From the NCBI RefSeq assembly GCF_052055585.1, contig NZ_CP170485.1, positions 558,001 through 622,000 of the forward strand: 64,000 bases of DNA. The letters are read 5' to 3'. Under the pieces are notes generated by a model that had not been told where the DNA came from, ran no database searches, and was given only the letters and a program-made list of their open reading frames with translations. Each line of letters begins with the position of its first letter. The stretch's first letter is position 1. Source of the stretch: Oceanicaulis sp052055585 (GTDB lineage Bacteria > Pseudomonadota > Alphaproteobacteria > Caulobacterales > Maricaulaceae). Position numbers and translations under genes: made by a program. Positions 6,935-15,572 of the stretch are shown here, one piece after another.

Positions 6935-8058
6935 TCCAGTGTACGCCGGTACCGGCTCAGAGCCAGGGCGGCGATGACGACAAAGAGCGCTGCCAGCGGC
7001 CAGAGTTCGCCTGTAATGTCCGGCAATCCAGCCCCCTTCAACATGATCTCGCGCACCGCCTTGATGAAATGGGTGGTCGGCAGGGCGTTGCCCAGCACTT
7101 GCGCCCATCCCGGCATGCCGGCGAAGGGGAACATGAAGCCGCTCAGAAGGATCGAGGGCAGGAAGACGAAGAATGTCATCTGCATCGCCTGCATCTGGCT
7201 GCGCGCGATGGTGGAGAACAGGAAGCCCAGCGACAGGTTCACCAGCACGAACAGGCTGACTGCCGCCGCGAAGGCCAGCGGGTCTCCCAGGAAGGGCACG
7301 TTGAACAGCCCGAGCGCCAGCACGAGCATCAATCCGGTCTGCAAGACACCCACGACGATGTAGGGCGCGATCTTGCCCGCCATCACCTCGATGGGGCGCG
7401 TCGGCGTGGACAGGAGGGTCTCAAGCGTGCCGCGCTCGGCTTCGCGAGTAATCGCCATGGAGGTCATCATCGCCATGGTCATGGTCAGGATGGTCCCCAG
7501 AAGCCCCGGGACAATGTTCACCGCGGTCCGGCCTGCCGGGTTGTAGCGCCGGTGAACAATGGCCTCGACCGGGCTTTGATCCTCCACCCGGTGCGTTTCG
7601 GGGCTGAGGGCTTCGGACACGATGCGGGGGAAGGCGCCGGATGCGCCGCCAGCGGCGATAGGATCGGTCGCGTCCACATCCAGAAGGATTTGCGGACGTT
7701 CACCCCGGGCGTAGGCGCGCTCGAAATCGGGCGGAATACTCAAGACGAAACCCGCCTGGCCGCTGACCAGGGCTTCGTTCGCCGCCTCGGCCCCGTCCAC
7801 GCGACCGACAATGTCGAAATAATTACTGGTTTCCATCGCTTCCACGATGGCGCGACTGGCCGGCCCCCAGTCGCCGGCTTCCACCAGTGTGCGCATGTGA
7901 CGGGGATCAGAGTTGATGGCGTAGCCGAACAGCAAGAGCTGCATGACCGGGATGGCCACCATGATGGCGAAGGTCAGCCTGTCACGCCGCATCTGGACAA
8001 ACTCCTTGGCGGCGACCGCCAGCACGCGGGCGAATGATCCCTGAAAGCCGTTGCTCAT
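6931..8058 (-). CDS. ABC-2 type transporter permease (YbhS/YhhJ-like)
   Basis: A 375-residue permease: one N-terminal membrane span (LTFAIMVAIPVMQLLLFGYA), a large periplasmic loop to about residue 170, then five C-terminal spans with the ABC-2 signature region. It starts 4 nt inside the end of the ATPase gene (ATGA overlap) and is last in the order TetR, HlyD adaptor, ATPase, permease. With the adaptor it should form an exporter for drugs, lipids or other hydrophobic compounds. The substrate is unknown. Confidence 0.87.
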   Translation of the reverse strand: MSNGFQGSFARVLAVAAKEFVQMRRDRLTFAIMVAIPVMQLLLFGYAINSDPRHMRTLVEAGDWGPASRAIVEAMETSNYFDIVGRVDGAEAANEALVSGQAGFVLSIPPDFERAYARGERPQILLDVDATDPIAAGGASGAFPRIVSEALSPETHRVEDQSPVEAIVHRRYNPAGRTAVNIVPGLLGTILTMTMAMMTSMAITREAERGTLETLLSTPTRPIEVMAGKIAPYIVVGVLQTGLMLVLALGLFNVPFLGDPLAFAAAVSLFVLVNLSLGFLFSTIARSQMQAMQMTFFVFLPSILLSGFMFPFAGMPGWAQVLGNALPTTHFIKAVREIMLKGAGLPDITGELWPLAALFVVIAALALSRYRRTLD

Positions 8059-8975
8059 TGTCCGCCCTCCGTCCCGGTCATCAGATAGATGAAGGCTTCT
8101 TCCAGCCCGGTCTTGGCGGGGCTGACCTCCAGCCCATCCTGTTCGCGATAGGGAGCCAGCGCGGCTTCCAGCTGTTCAGGATCCTTGCCGCTGACATGGA
8201 TGGCGGATCCGAAGCGGGCGATCTGGTCGACGCCGGACGCTGTCTTGAGTGCTTCATAGACTGGCGCGAGATTGCGGCCTTCAATGCGCCATGTAGTCAG
8301 GCCCACGGCGGCGGGGATGTCGCTCGCGGGCGCATCAATCAGTTTGTGACCATAGGCGATGAAGGCGATGAAATCGCATTGCACGGCCTCGTCCATATAG
8401 TGGGTGGAGACCAGCACGGTGACGCCCTTTGCGGCCAGCTTGCGGATGCGGTCCCAGAAATCGCGCCGCGCCTTGGGATCAACCCCGGCGGTGGGCTCAT
8501 CCAGTAGAAGGAGGCCGGGATTGTGGAGCGAGGCGGCGGCCAGCGCCACGCGCTGTTTCCAGCCGCCGGACAATTGCCCGGTCAGCTGTTTCGCCCTTGG
8601 GGTAAGGTCATATTCCTCCAGCGCGGCGTTCACGACCGCCTTGCGGTCTTTCAGGGCGTGGAGGCGCGCCATGAATTCAAGGTTTTCCCGCACGCTCATG
8701 TCTTCATAGAGCGAGAAGCGCTGGGTCATGTACCCCACTCGCGCCTTGATGGCGCGTGTCTGGGTGCGGATGTCATAGCCGAGCGCGGTCCCCTGACCTT
8801 CGTCCGGGGTCAGAAGTCCGCACATCATGCGGATCGTGGTGGTCTTGCCCGAGCCGTTGGGGCCCAGAAAGCCATAGATCGCACCCTTGGGGACCTGCAT
8901 GTTGAAGTCGTCAACGACGGTCTTGTCCCCGAAGCGTTTGGTCAGTCCCTGGACCTCGATCGCGTACTCGCTCAT
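8055..8975 (-). CDS. ABC transporter ATP-binding protein
   Basis: A 306-residue ATPase with Walker A GPNGSGKTT, signature LSGGWKQR and Walker B LLLLDEPTAG followed by the switch His in STHYMDEA. The C-terminal ~80 residues form the extra domain seen in export ATPases of the drug/ABC-2 group. Its ATG overlaps the adaptor stop codon by one nucleotide and its stop overlaps the permease start, so the three export genes are translationally coupled. Confidence 0.92.
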   Translation of the reverse strand: MSEYAIEVQGLTKRFGDKTVVDDFNMQVPKGAIYGFLGPNGSGKTTTIRMMCGLLTPDEGQGTALGYDIRTQTRAIKARVGYMTQRFSLYEDMSVRENLEFMARLHALKDRKAVVNAALEEYDLTPRAKQLTGQLSGGWKQRVALAAASLHNPGLLLLDEPTAGVDPKARRDFWDRIRKLAAKGVTVLVSTHYMDEAVQCDFIAFIAYGHKLIDAPASDIPAAVGLTTWRIEGRNLAPVYEALKTASGVDQIARFGSAIHVSGKDPEQLEAALAPYREQDGLEVSPAKTGLEEAFIYLMTGTEGGQ

Positions 8976-9922
8976 CAGCCTGCATCCGGCCGGGGGGTGA
9001 GGCGCAAAGGGGCGCCGGGTGGCGGAACTACGCCGTCAAACCGCGCTTCCGCCCTGAAAACCAGGCGTGAGCGTTCCTGATCGGAATAGATGATGGGCGG
9101 GGTGAACTCCGCTTCCGCATCGATCACACTCAACCGCGCCACCATCGTGTCAGGGCAGCCGTCACACTCGACCGCGAAGACATCGCCGATCTGATAGGCG
9201 CCAATCTGCGTTGCAGGCAGGAAGAGCACGGCATGGACTGCACCATCGGGCAGGAACCGCAATCCGGGTGCGCCGGGCCCGGCGACTTCGCCCTCTCGCG
9301 CGAGCACCCGCTCAACACGCCCATCCGCCGGAGCGCGGACCGTCCGGCGGTTCAGACTTTCTTCCAGACGCGCCGCATCGGCCTGTGCGGCGCGGGCGGT
9401 TGCGGCCAACGCTTGAAGCTGACCATCGCGCGCCGGCATTTCGGCGAGTGTGAGCGCTTCGCTGAGCTCAGCCACCCGGGCATTCGCAGTCGCCGCGGCG
9501 GCTTCGGCCTCATCCAGACGCGCGCGCGGGGCGAAGCCTTGATCGAACAGGCGTTGTGCCCGGTTGAGCGCGTCGCGCGCCCGGATCTGTTCGGCGCGCG
9601 CCTGGCTGAGACGGTCTCTGGCGGCTTCCACTTCCGGAGCGCGACCGCCGGTTGAGGCGTCAGCCAGACGCGCCTCGGCGGCCTGAGCCTGTTGCTGTGC
9701 GGCTTCAAGCGCGAGACGCTCCGCCTCGCTTTCCAGAGTCAGCAAGGGCTCTCCCGCCTCAACCCTTTGTCCGTCGACTACCCTGACCGTCTCTACGCGA
9801 CCGCTGGATTCCGGCGCCAACATCAGAAAATCACCTTCGGCGTACCCGTAGCGCACGTCGGGTGATGGCGGATTGCAGGCGCAAAGCGCCAGGAAAAGGC
9901 AGACGGAAAAAGCCGTGCGCAT
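8975..9922 (-). CDS. HlyD-family periplasmic adaptor lipoprotein
   Basis: A 315-residue membrane fusion protein. The start at 9922 gives a short lipoprotein signal ending LALCAC, with the lipidated Cys probably at residue 16. A biotinyl-lipoyl-like half motif (ESSGRVETVRVVDGQRVEAG), a ~120-residue Ala/Arg-rich coiled-coil hairpin and the second half motif (VRAPADGRVERVLAREGEVA) follow in order. It links the ABC-2 pump to an outer-membrane channel, as YbhG does. It begins one nucleotide after the TetR stop region, so it is coupled to the regulator gene. Confidence 0.87.
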   Translation of the reverse strand: MRTAFSVCLFLALCACNPPSPDVRYGYAEGDFLMLAPESSGRVETVRVVDGQRVEAGEPLLTLESEAERLALEAAQQQAQAAEARLADASTGGRAPEVEAARDRLSQARAEQIRARDALNRAQRLFDQGFAPRARLDEAEAAAATANARVAELSEALTLAEMPARDGQLQALAATARAAQADAARLEESLNRRTVRAPADGRVERVLAREGEVAGPGAPGLRFLPDGAVHAVLFLPATQIGAYQIGDVFAVECDGCPDTMVARLSVIDAEAEFTPPIIYSDQERSRLVFRAEARFDGVVPPPGAPLRLTPRPDAG

Positions 9923-9923
9923 G

Positions 9924-10568
9924 TCAGCGCTCCCTGTGATGAGGCGGTGCGGGTTTGAGGCCATGAAACAGAAGGTCGGCCAGCTGGTCGGCGAGTTCAA
10001 TCGGATCAAGATCGGGATCGTCATCCTGGGCGAAGAGGGTCGTCACCAGGACATGTGCGAGCACCGGCCCCATGAAGGCGCGCAGAACAACTGGCGTGTG
10101 AACCGGGCGAAACGTTCCCTGATCCATCCCCGCCGTGATCAGGCGTGTGAGGGCGGCCTGACCCACATTGATGACACGCTGGCGATAGTATTGCGCCAGG
10201 TCCGGGAACCGCGCCGCTTCAGCGAGGATGAGACGCGGGGCCGCCGAGATATCCGGGCGTGAGAGTGTGCTGAGCGCCATGCGCAGGCCCGTGCGCAATG
10301 CGACCTCGGGGTCAAGCTCTGCGCCCGCTTCCGCAAGATCGCTCAGGGCATCGGCTACACGGGCGGCGGATTGCTCCACCAGGGCTTCCAGCATGGCTTC
10401 CTTGGAGGGGAAGTAGAGATAGACCGCACCTTTGGAGAGCCCCGCGCGTCGGGCGATATCCTCCACCCGGGTGCTGGCGAAACCGGTTTGCGTGAAGGCA
10501 TCAAGCGCGGCGGCGAGGATTTCCTCGGGTCGGGCTTCGGGGCGGCGACGTCGTATGGATGCGGTCAT
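9924..10568 (-). CDS. TetR/AcrR-family repressor of the ABC export operon
   Basis: A 214-residue TetR regulator with the N-terminal HTH (EDIARRAGLSKGAVYLYFPS, residues ~36-55) and a variable C-terminal ligand domain. It is the first gene of the operon TetR-HlyD-ATPase-permease. A perfect TGACC-N4-GGTCA dyad lies in the spacer of its own promoter, indicating autorepression relieved by a pump substrate. Its ATG is only six nucleotides past the -10 box, so the mRNA may be leaderless. The ligand is unknown. Confidence 0.88.
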   Translation of the reverse strand: MTASIRRRRPEARPEEILAAALDAFTQTGFASTRVEDIARRAGLSKGAVYLYFPSKEAMLEALVEQSAARVADALSDLAEAGAELDPEVALRTGLRMALSTLSRPDISAAPRLILAEAARFPDLAQYYRQRVINVGQAALTRLITAGMDQGTFRPVHTPVVLRAFMGPVLAHVLVTTLFAQDDDPDLDPIELADQLADLLFHGLKPAPPHHRER

Positions 10569-10573
10569 TCGTC

Positions 10574-10602
10574 TTCATAACTGACCAATGGGTCACTAAC
10601 AA
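10574..10602 (-). promoter_or_regulatory. Promoter and TetR operator of the export operon
   Basis: On the minus strand TTGTTA (10602-10597), a 17-nt spacer and TATGAA (10579-10574) form a good sigma-70 promoter. The spacer contains the perfect dyad TGACC-CATT-GGTCA (10595-10582), placed to block RNA polymerase. Confidence 0.68.
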
Positions 10603-10741
10603 GGCGGAACTGACTGCGTGGTCATTAAGCTTTCGTGACGTTCATTCACCTGCGTCCGCTCGCCATCAGAGTTGACCGGACGGGGCTGGAGTTCTACTTG
10701 CGCTGCTTCAATTCACTTCGCAGCAGGAAAAGAGACCCGCG

Positions 10742-12337
10742 ATGACCGATTTCGCCGCGCTCGCCCAGAATGCCAAGGCCTGGCCCTTTGAACAGGCGCG
10801 CCTGGTGCAGAAACGGGTGGAGAAGAGCGGGCTCAAGGGCGACGCGGTCATTTTCGAGACCGGCTACGGTCCGTCCGGCCTGCCGCATATCGGCACGTTT
10901 GGTGAAGTGGCGCGTACCGCGATGGTGCGCCATGCCTTCCGCGTTCTGACCGAGGACAAATATCCCACCAAGCTCATCGCCTTCTCCGATGACATGGACG
11001 GCATGCGCAAGGTTCCCACGAACCTTCCTAATCAGGACATGCTGGTTGAACATCTGGGCAAGCCGCTGACCGATGTGCCCGATCCTTTCGGCACGCATGA
11101 AGGCTTCGCCCAGCACAATAATGCGCGCTTGCGGGCGTTCCTCGACAGCTTCGGCTTCGAGTACGAGTTCCGCTCCGCCACGCATGAATACCGCTCGGGC
11201 GCTTTTGATGAGACGCTGATCCGCGCGCTCGAGAAGTTTGATGACATCATGGCGGTGATGCTGCCGACCCTGGGGGCGGAGCGTCAGGCGACCTATTCGC
11301 CTTTCCTGCCGATCTCGCCCACCACGGGCCGGGTGCTGTATGTGCCGATGAAGGCGATCGACGCGAAAGCGGGCACGATCACCTTTGAGGATGAGGACGG
11401 GACCGACATCACCCTGCCGGTAACGGGCGGCAACACCAAGCTGCAGTGGAAGCCCGATTTCGGCATGCGCTGGGCCGCGCTGGGCGTGGATTTCGAGATG
11501 TTTGGCAAGGACCACCAGGCCAATGCGCCGGTCTATTCCAAGATTTGCCGCATCCTCGGCGTCGAGCCGCCGGTGCAATATGTCTACGAGCTGTTCCTGG
11601 ATGATCAGGGCGAGAAGATTTCCAAGTCCAAGGGCAATGGCCTGTCGGTCGAGGAATGGCTGAGCTATGCGCCTCAGGAATCGCTGTCCATGTACATGTT
11701 CCAGAAGCCTCGGACGGCCAAGCGCCTGTATTTTGACGTGATCCCCAAGGCGGTGGACGAGTATCGCCAGCATCTGCGCGCCTATCCCGATCAGGCCGAG
11801 GACAAGCAGCTGGAGAACCCGGTCTACCACATCCATGCGGGTGAGCCGCCCAAGGCGGGCGCGGACATCAGCTATTCATTGCTGCTCAATCTGGTGTCGG
11901 CGGCGAACGCGCCGGACAAGGCGACGCTGTGGGGCTTCATCGCCAAATATGCGCCGGATGTGACGCCCGAAAGCGATCCGTTCCTGGATCGTCTGGCGGG
12001 CTATGCGCTGGCCTATTACGAAGAACAGGTCAAACCGCACAAGATCTATCGCGCCCCCACCGAGATGGAGCGGGCGGCGATGGAGGATCTGCTGGCGCGG
12101 TTCAAGGCGCTCGATCCGTCCGAGACCGACGCCGAGCTGATCCAGACCGAGGTCTATGCGGCGGGTAAGAGCCAGCCGTTCGAGAACCTGCGTGACTGGT
12201 TCCAGGGCCTGTATGAAGTGCTGCTGGGGCAGAGCCAGGGGCCGCGCTTTGGCGGTCTTGCCGCGCTGTATGGTCTGCCGGGGACGATCGCCCTGATCGA
12301 GCGCGCGCTGGCAGGTGAGGATTTGTCTAAAGCCTAG
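10742..12337 (+). CDS. lysK: Class I lysyl-tRNA synthetase
   Basis: A 531-residue class I (archaeal-type) LysRS: the HIGH-type motif reads LPHIGTF (about residues 48-54), the KMSKS-type motif reads KISKSKGNG, and the C-terminal anticodon-binding region follows. It charges tRNA-Lys. Class I LysRS replaces the unrelated class II enzyme in most Alphaproteobacteria. AGGAAAAGAG precedes the ATG at 10742, and a weak promoter (TTGACC at 10672, 17-nt spacer, TACTTG) lies 42 nt upstream of the start. A terminator follows, so the gene is probably monocistronic. Confidence 0.95.
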   Translation: MTDFAALAQNAKAWPFEQARLVQKRVEKSGLKGDAVIFETGYGPSGLPHIGTFGEVARTAMVRHAFRVLTEDKYPTKLIAFSDDMDGMRKVPTNLPNQDMLVEHLGKPLTDVPDPFGTHEGFAQHNNARLRAFLDSFGFEYEFRSATHEYRSGAFDETLIRALEKFDDIMAVMLPTLGAERQATYSPFLPISPTTGRVLYVPMKAIDAKAGTITFEDEDGTDITLPVTGGNTKLQWKPDFGMRWAALGVDFEMFGKDHQANAPVYSKICRILGVEPPVQYVYELFLDDQGEKISKSKGNGLSVEEWLSYAPQESLSMYMFQKPRTAKRLYFDVIPKAVDEYRQHLRAYPDQAEDKQLENPVYHIHAGEPPKAGADISYSLLLNLVSAANAPDKATLWGFIAKYAPDVTPESDPFLDRLAGYALAYYEEQVKPHKIYRAPTEMERAAMEDLLARFKALDPSETDAELIQTEVYAAGKSQPFENLRDWFQGLYEVLLGQSQGPRFGGLAALYGLPGTIALIERALAGEDLSKA

Positions 12338-12360
12338 GTTGCGTCAAGGCCAAAGATGCG

Positions 12361-12390
12361 CCCCGCAGCTAGCAAGTTGCGGGGTTTTCT
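12361..12390 (+). terminator. Intrinsic terminator after LysRS gene
   Basis: CCCCGCA pairs with TGCGGGG around a 10-nt loop, followed by TTTTCTT. Confidence 0.8.
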
Positions 12391-12557
12391 TGGTTTTTAA
12401 ATGCAACTCCCGATGAGTTGACCGTTCAACCAGAGGCGTATTTCATTTCTCCTGTTCGGTGTGCGAATTCAATTCATGGTTTGCCATGTGGCCAGCCGCG
12501 ATTGCGTCATCCTGAGCACAGCAAAGGGCTAGTCAGCCTGAAACAATGGAGACTTAC

Positions 12558-12827
12558 ATGAAAGCGTTCACTCTTGGTCTTTCGCTTGTCGCTTCGGCTG
12601 CGGCGCTTGCTGTCCTTCCGACCTCTGCGGTGTCTGCAGGGCAGCCTGAGCCTGTCTATTACATCACCTATTATGCGGATGCGGCGATGACCCAGCCGGT
12701 CGGCTATGTTCAGCAGGTCTGCGACAGCTGGGGCGTCGGCTATGGACCGACCTTCGGTGAGTATGGTCCCTATGAAGACCGTTTCCTTGCTGGCTATTGC
12801 CAAGATGGCGTCCTGATCTGGATCTAG
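12558..12827 (+). CDS. Small secreted protein, DUF6289-like (copy 1)
   Basis: An 89-residue protein with a Sec signal peptide (MKAFTLGLSLVASAAALAV, cleavage near SAG). The mature part begins with the shared core YYADAAMTQPVGY, contains one early and one late Cys, and ends in a short hydrophobic tail. The ATG at 12558 is preferred over the one at 12546 because ATGGAG then forms the ribosome site. It is the most divergent of four related genes in this region: the spacing between the cysteines differs and the CPGYLY ending is missing. Function is unknown; the family name is from memory of the YYSDAS core. Confidence 0.7.
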   Translation: MKAFTLGLSLVASAAALAVLPTSAVSAGQPEPVYYITYYADAAMTQPVGYVQQVCDSWGVGYGPTFGEYGPYEDRFLAGYCQDGVLIWI

Positions 12828-12872
12828 GACGTCGCCATCGTCTGGACATGCTTTTCCAGCGCTGAGACTCCG

Positions 12873-12907
12873 AACCCCGCTGTTCTGAACGGCGGGGTTC
12901 TGGTTTT
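12873..12907 (+). terminator. Probable terminator after DUF6289-like copy 1
   Basis: AACCCCGC pairs with GCGGGGTT around an 11-nt loop; the T-rich tail is interrupted (CTGGTTTT). Confidence 0.6.
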
Positions 12908-13093
12908 CGGGTTGTTGACGAAACAACCAACAGGGGTATTCTGTCCTTGTGGGTCAGTCACCGGCGTCGCACAGGCAATCAACTGTATGCCGTCGCCGGG
13001 GAACTCAAACTGCGTCGATTCCGGCCCTTGGAAGGGCCTCAATCACCGCTGCGGGCTGGCGCCCGTCTGGCGGACCGAGGAGGAGACGACATC

Positions 13094-13345
13094 ATGACGT
13101 TCAGGATTGTCAGTGCGGCTGTTGCAGCCGGGATCGCGGTGAGTGCGGCATCCATGGCGATGTGGCCGAATACCGAACGGATGTACGAGTACACCTATTA
13201 CAGCGACGCCAGCAAAACCACGCAGGTCGGCTTTTCATTCGATCAGTGCATCAATGGGCATGTCGTGCCCGGCCAGGCCCATGGTACCGCGACGCAATAC
13301 TATACGCGTCATGTGATCGGTCAGTGTCCCGGCTATCTGTACTAG
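13094..13345 (+). CDS. Small secreted protein, DUF6289-like (copy 2)
   Basis: An 83-residue protein with an N-terminal hydrophobic secretion signal (about residues 5-22) and the core YTYYSDASKTTQVGF, a Cys about 12 residues later, a Thr/Tyr-rich middle and the ending GQCPGYLY. The ATG at 13094 follows GAGGAGGAGACGACATC, a strong ribosome site. It shares the last eight residues exactly with copy 3, 41 nt downstream, so the two look like a recent tandem duplication in one transcript. The two cysteines may form a disulfide outside the cytoplasm. Function is unknown. Confidence 0.72.
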   Translation: MTFRIVSAAVAAGIAVSAASMAMWPNTERMYEYTYYSDASKTTQVGFSFDQCINGHVVPGQAHGTATQYYTRHVIGQCPGYLY

Positions 13346-13386
13346 GTCCGATCTAGTCCCAATTCCTTGAAAAAATGGAGATATCC

Positions 13387-13641
13387 ATGCTGAATATGAA
13401 AGCTGTGCTGGGCGCTGCGACGCTCGCCATTGGCGCTGCCGCAGGCCTGACTTCGCAGGCGGGCTCTGCCGAACCCATGTATTTCTATTATTTCTATTCT
13501 GACGCCAGCAAGACCGACATGGTCGGCTTCCGTCGGGATATCTGCAACAATGGCTATATCACTTCGGGTCCGGTCGCGGGCTATGTCACGGCCTATTACG
13601 ACACCGAGTTGATCGGGCAATGCCCGGGCTATCTGTACTAG
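13387..13641 (+). CDS. Small secreted protein, DUF6289-like (copy 3)
   Basis: An 84-residue protein: signal peptide MLNMKAVLGAATLAIGAAAG, then YYFYSDASKTDMVGFRRDIC, a Gly/Thr/Tyr-rich middle and the ending GQCPGYLY. The ATG at 13387 is chosen because GGAG stands 6 nt before it; an in-frame ATG at 13375 has no ribosome site. It lies 41 nt after copy 2. A 9-bp GC-rich hairpin (13652-13686) without a T tract follows and may act as a weak terminator ahead of the FMN riboswitch. Function is unknown. Confidence 0.72.
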   Translation: MLNMKAVLGAATLAIGAAAGLTSQAGSAEPMYFYYFYSDASKTDMVGFRRDICNNGYITSGPVAGYVTAYYDTELIGQCPGYLY

Positions 13642-13756
13642 GTGACGCCAGGCGAGGCGGGTGGGTGTCTGTCCATTCCGCCTCGCGCCACCTTGCGAAG
13701 ATCAATCCCTGCCGCCAGACTGCCAAGGCGCTGGATCGTCTCCGGCGCGTATTGCT

Positions 13757-13901
13757 TGTTCTCAGGGCAGGGTGAAACTCCCGACCGGCGGTATCCGTAT
13801 GTTTTACGGGAGCCCGCGAGCGCCCGCCGCTTTTTGCGACGGGGTCAGCAGATCCGGTGAAACGCCGGAGCCGACGGTATAGTCCGGATGGAAGAGAACA
13901 C
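13757..13901 (+). promoter_or_regulatory. FMN riboswitch (RFN element)
   Basis: The conserved RFN pieces occur in order: TTCTCAGGGCAGGGTGAAA, CCCGACCGGCGGTA, AGCCCGCGAGCG, GATCCGGTGAAACGCCGGAG, CCGACGGTATAGTCCGGATG and GAAGAGAACA. The aptamer binds FMN and lowers expression of the next gene, ribB, when FMN is plentiful. A perfect 8-bp hairpin (13921-13940) follows it without a T tract. TGCCTT near 13913 could pair with AAGGCA at 13995, next to the ribB start, which favours translational control (inference). Confidence 0.95.
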
Positions 13902-14005
13902 AGATGGCGCATGCCTTCAGGCCGCAAGCTGACTTGCGGCGTGCAGGGCTATGGGCTGTCTCTCTGACGCCCTGGTTCAGGCCTGTTCAACGCAAAGGCA
14001 GGACC

Positions 14006-14695
14006 ATGAATCAGATTGATAAAACCGGTTTTCACTCCGACAGCACGCCGCAAAGTCGCGTCAGGGCCGCTATCGCGTCCATTCGCGCGGGCCGGGGTGT
14101 TGTGATTACAGATGATGAGGGGCGCGAGAATGAAGGCGATCTCGTCTTCGCTGCGGATAGCCTGACTTCATCGCAGATGGCGCAGTTGATCCGCGACTGC
14201 AGCGGCATTGTCTGCCTGGTTATGGATCAGGCGAGGGCTGACCAGCTGGCCCTTCCGCCCATGGTGACGGACAATTCCGCGCGCTATGGCACCAATTTCA
14301 CCGTCACCATCGAGGCCAGGGAGGGCGTGACGACAGGCGTCTGCGCAAGAGATCGCGTGACGACCATTCAGGCCGCTATCAAGGCGGATGCACGGCCAGA
14401 GGATCTCGCTCGGCCAGGCCATGTCTTCCCGCTGGTCGCTCATCCCGAGGGGCTGGCGACGAGGCGGGGCCATACCGAAGCCACGCTGGCCCTGATGGGG
14501 CTTGCAGGTCGCCAGTCTGCTGGCGTGCTGTGTGAGTTGATGCACCCGGATGGCGAAATGATGCGATTGGATGCACTCAGGGCGTATTGCACAACGCATG
14601 AGCTGGCCTGGGTCACCGTGGATGATCTCGCCACCTGCGATCCTGCTCAAGAGTCTGAAAAGAAGGCGGAAGTAGAATTATCCACAGCCTTGTGA
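14006..14695 (+). CDS. ribB: 3,4-dihydroxy-2-butanone 4-phosphate synthase
   Basis: A 229-residue single-domain RibB, the length of the stand-alone enzyme and not the RibBA fusion. Motifs DDEGRENEGDL (metal and substrate loop), ARYGTNFTV, and RRGHTEATLAL are all present. It converts ribulose 5-phosphate to the four-carbon unit of riboflavin. The ATG at 14006 follows AAAGGCAGGACC; an upstream in-frame start would begin inside the riboswitch 3' region and was rejected. Control is by the FMN riboswitch directly upstream. No other rib gene is adjacent. Confidence 0.94.
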   Translation: MNQIDKTGFHSDSTPQSRVRAAIASIRAGRGVVITDDEGRENEGDLVFAADSLTSSQMAQLIRDCSGIVCLVMDQARADQLALPPMVTDNSARYGTNFTVTIEAREGVTTGVCARDRVTTIQAAIKADARPEDLARPGHVFPLVAHPEGLATRRGHTEATLALMGLAGRQSAGVLCELMHPDGEMMRLDALRAYCTTHELAWVTVDDLATCDPAQESEKKAEVELSTAL

Positions 14696-14771
14696 AATTC
14701 GTGACACAAAACTGCAAAATATCTCCGCCGCGATAAGTGCTTCAGAAATTTACCAGTTTTGATCCGTCGAG

Positions 14772-14812
14772 AAAGCCGGCCCGCGAGCATCGCTCGTCGG
14801 GGCGGCTTTTTT
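14772..14812 (+). terminator. Intrinsic terminator after ribB
   Basis: AAAGCC pairs with GGCTTT at the base, with an inner GCGAGC/GCTCGT helix and ATC loop, followed by TTTTTT. Confidence 0.8.
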
Positions 14813-15068
14813 GTTGTTTAATATCAATGGCTTTCAAATTTTAGGGATTCGTGAAGTTTAAGTCGAGGCCCCACTTTTCATCCGTATCCAGATGTATTAC
14901 ATTTATATGACTGTTGGGTGACAGATCGATAACCAAGGCGACGGTCAAGGCTTCAGCGCGCAGGATTCACCCCCCTGGAGAAGGACTGAACTGGCCCAAG
15001 CCCCAATAGCGGATCGCAATGCCGAGAGGCGCGGCGGTCCGTGGCAAAAAAAGTGAGGAGTGAACCCA
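14813..15068. other. Intergenic region before the UrcA gene, no gene seen
   Basis: An AT-richer first half, then GC-rich sequence. No open frame with a ribosome site, no tRNA and no clear promoter was found. It presumably holds the promoter and a long 5' leader of the UrcA-family gene, whose ribosome site (GAGGAG) is at its end. Confidence 0.4.
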
Positions 15069-15395
15069 ATGAAGCATCTGATCAAAACCGTCGCCGCTGC
15101 GTCCGTTCTGGCCTCTGCCGGCCTGTTCGCCGCCACGGCGCAACAAAGCCAGGAATTCACCTTTGCGGTGGATCGCGCTGAACTCACCTCGCCGCAAGCG
15201 GTGCGCGTGGCCTATCAGCGCCTGAACGTCGAAGCCGAGCGCTATTGCGAAGCCATGGCCCTTCCGATCAATGAGCAGGCGTACTGCCGCGCGGATGTGG
15301 TCGAGCATGTGGTCAGCGCCGTGTCCCATCCGGGTCTGAGCGATCTGCATGTGGAACGCACCCGTGAAGCCCGTTACGTGGCTGATCGCGGCTAA
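15069..15395 (+). CDS. UrcA-family periplasmic protein
   Basis: A 108-residue protein with a Sec signal peptide (MKHLIKTVAAASVLASAGLF, cleavage near ATA-Q). The mature part FTFAVDRAELTSPQAVRVAY, then EAERYCEAM and AYCRADVVEHVV, fits the UrcA family, small secreted two-Cys proteins frequent in Caulobacterales and Sphingomonadales and of unknown function. The ATG at 15069 has GAGGAG 9 nt upstream; the GTG at 15060 would have no spacing. A perfect-stem terminator follows. Confidence 0.75.
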   Translation: MKHLIKTVAAASVLASAGLFAATAQQSQEFTFAVDRAELTSPQAVRVAYQRLNVEAERYCEAMALPINEQAYCRADVVEHVVSAVSHPGLSDLHVERTREARYVADRG

Positions 15396-15439
15396 GCCCT
15401 GACGCTCTATCGGCGTTGGTTCGCCAGCGCCTATCAAGA

Positions 15440-15479
15440 CGGCCCGCCAGCGTTCAGCTGGCGGGCCGTTTGGTTTTTG
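15440..15479 (+). terminator. Strong intrinsic terminator after UrcA gene
   Basis: A perfect 13-bp stem (ACGGCCCGCCAGC with its complement), 5-nt loop, and TTTGGTTTTT tail. Confidence 0.88.
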
Positions 15480-15550
15480 CCTGGTCCCTCTGGATTTTCG
15501 GAATGGACCCGGATTGGCTTGACGCTTTTGGGGCGTGTTCGTAGCCTGAG

Positions 15551-15567
15551 TTCTCCCAAAAGGAGAA
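15551..15567 (+). promoter_or_regulatory. Possible SD-sequestering hairpin before DUF6289-like copy 4
   Basis: TTCTCC, loop CAAAA, GGAGAA: the right arm is the ribosome site of the gene at 15573. Upstream TTGACG (15519), 17 nt, TAGCCT form a plausible promoter. Confidence 0.4.
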
Positions 15568-15572
15568 TTGCT

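Noticed and set aside
13652..13686. 9-bp hairpin after DUF6289-like copy 3
   Set aside because: Long loop and no T tract; noted only in the gene entry.
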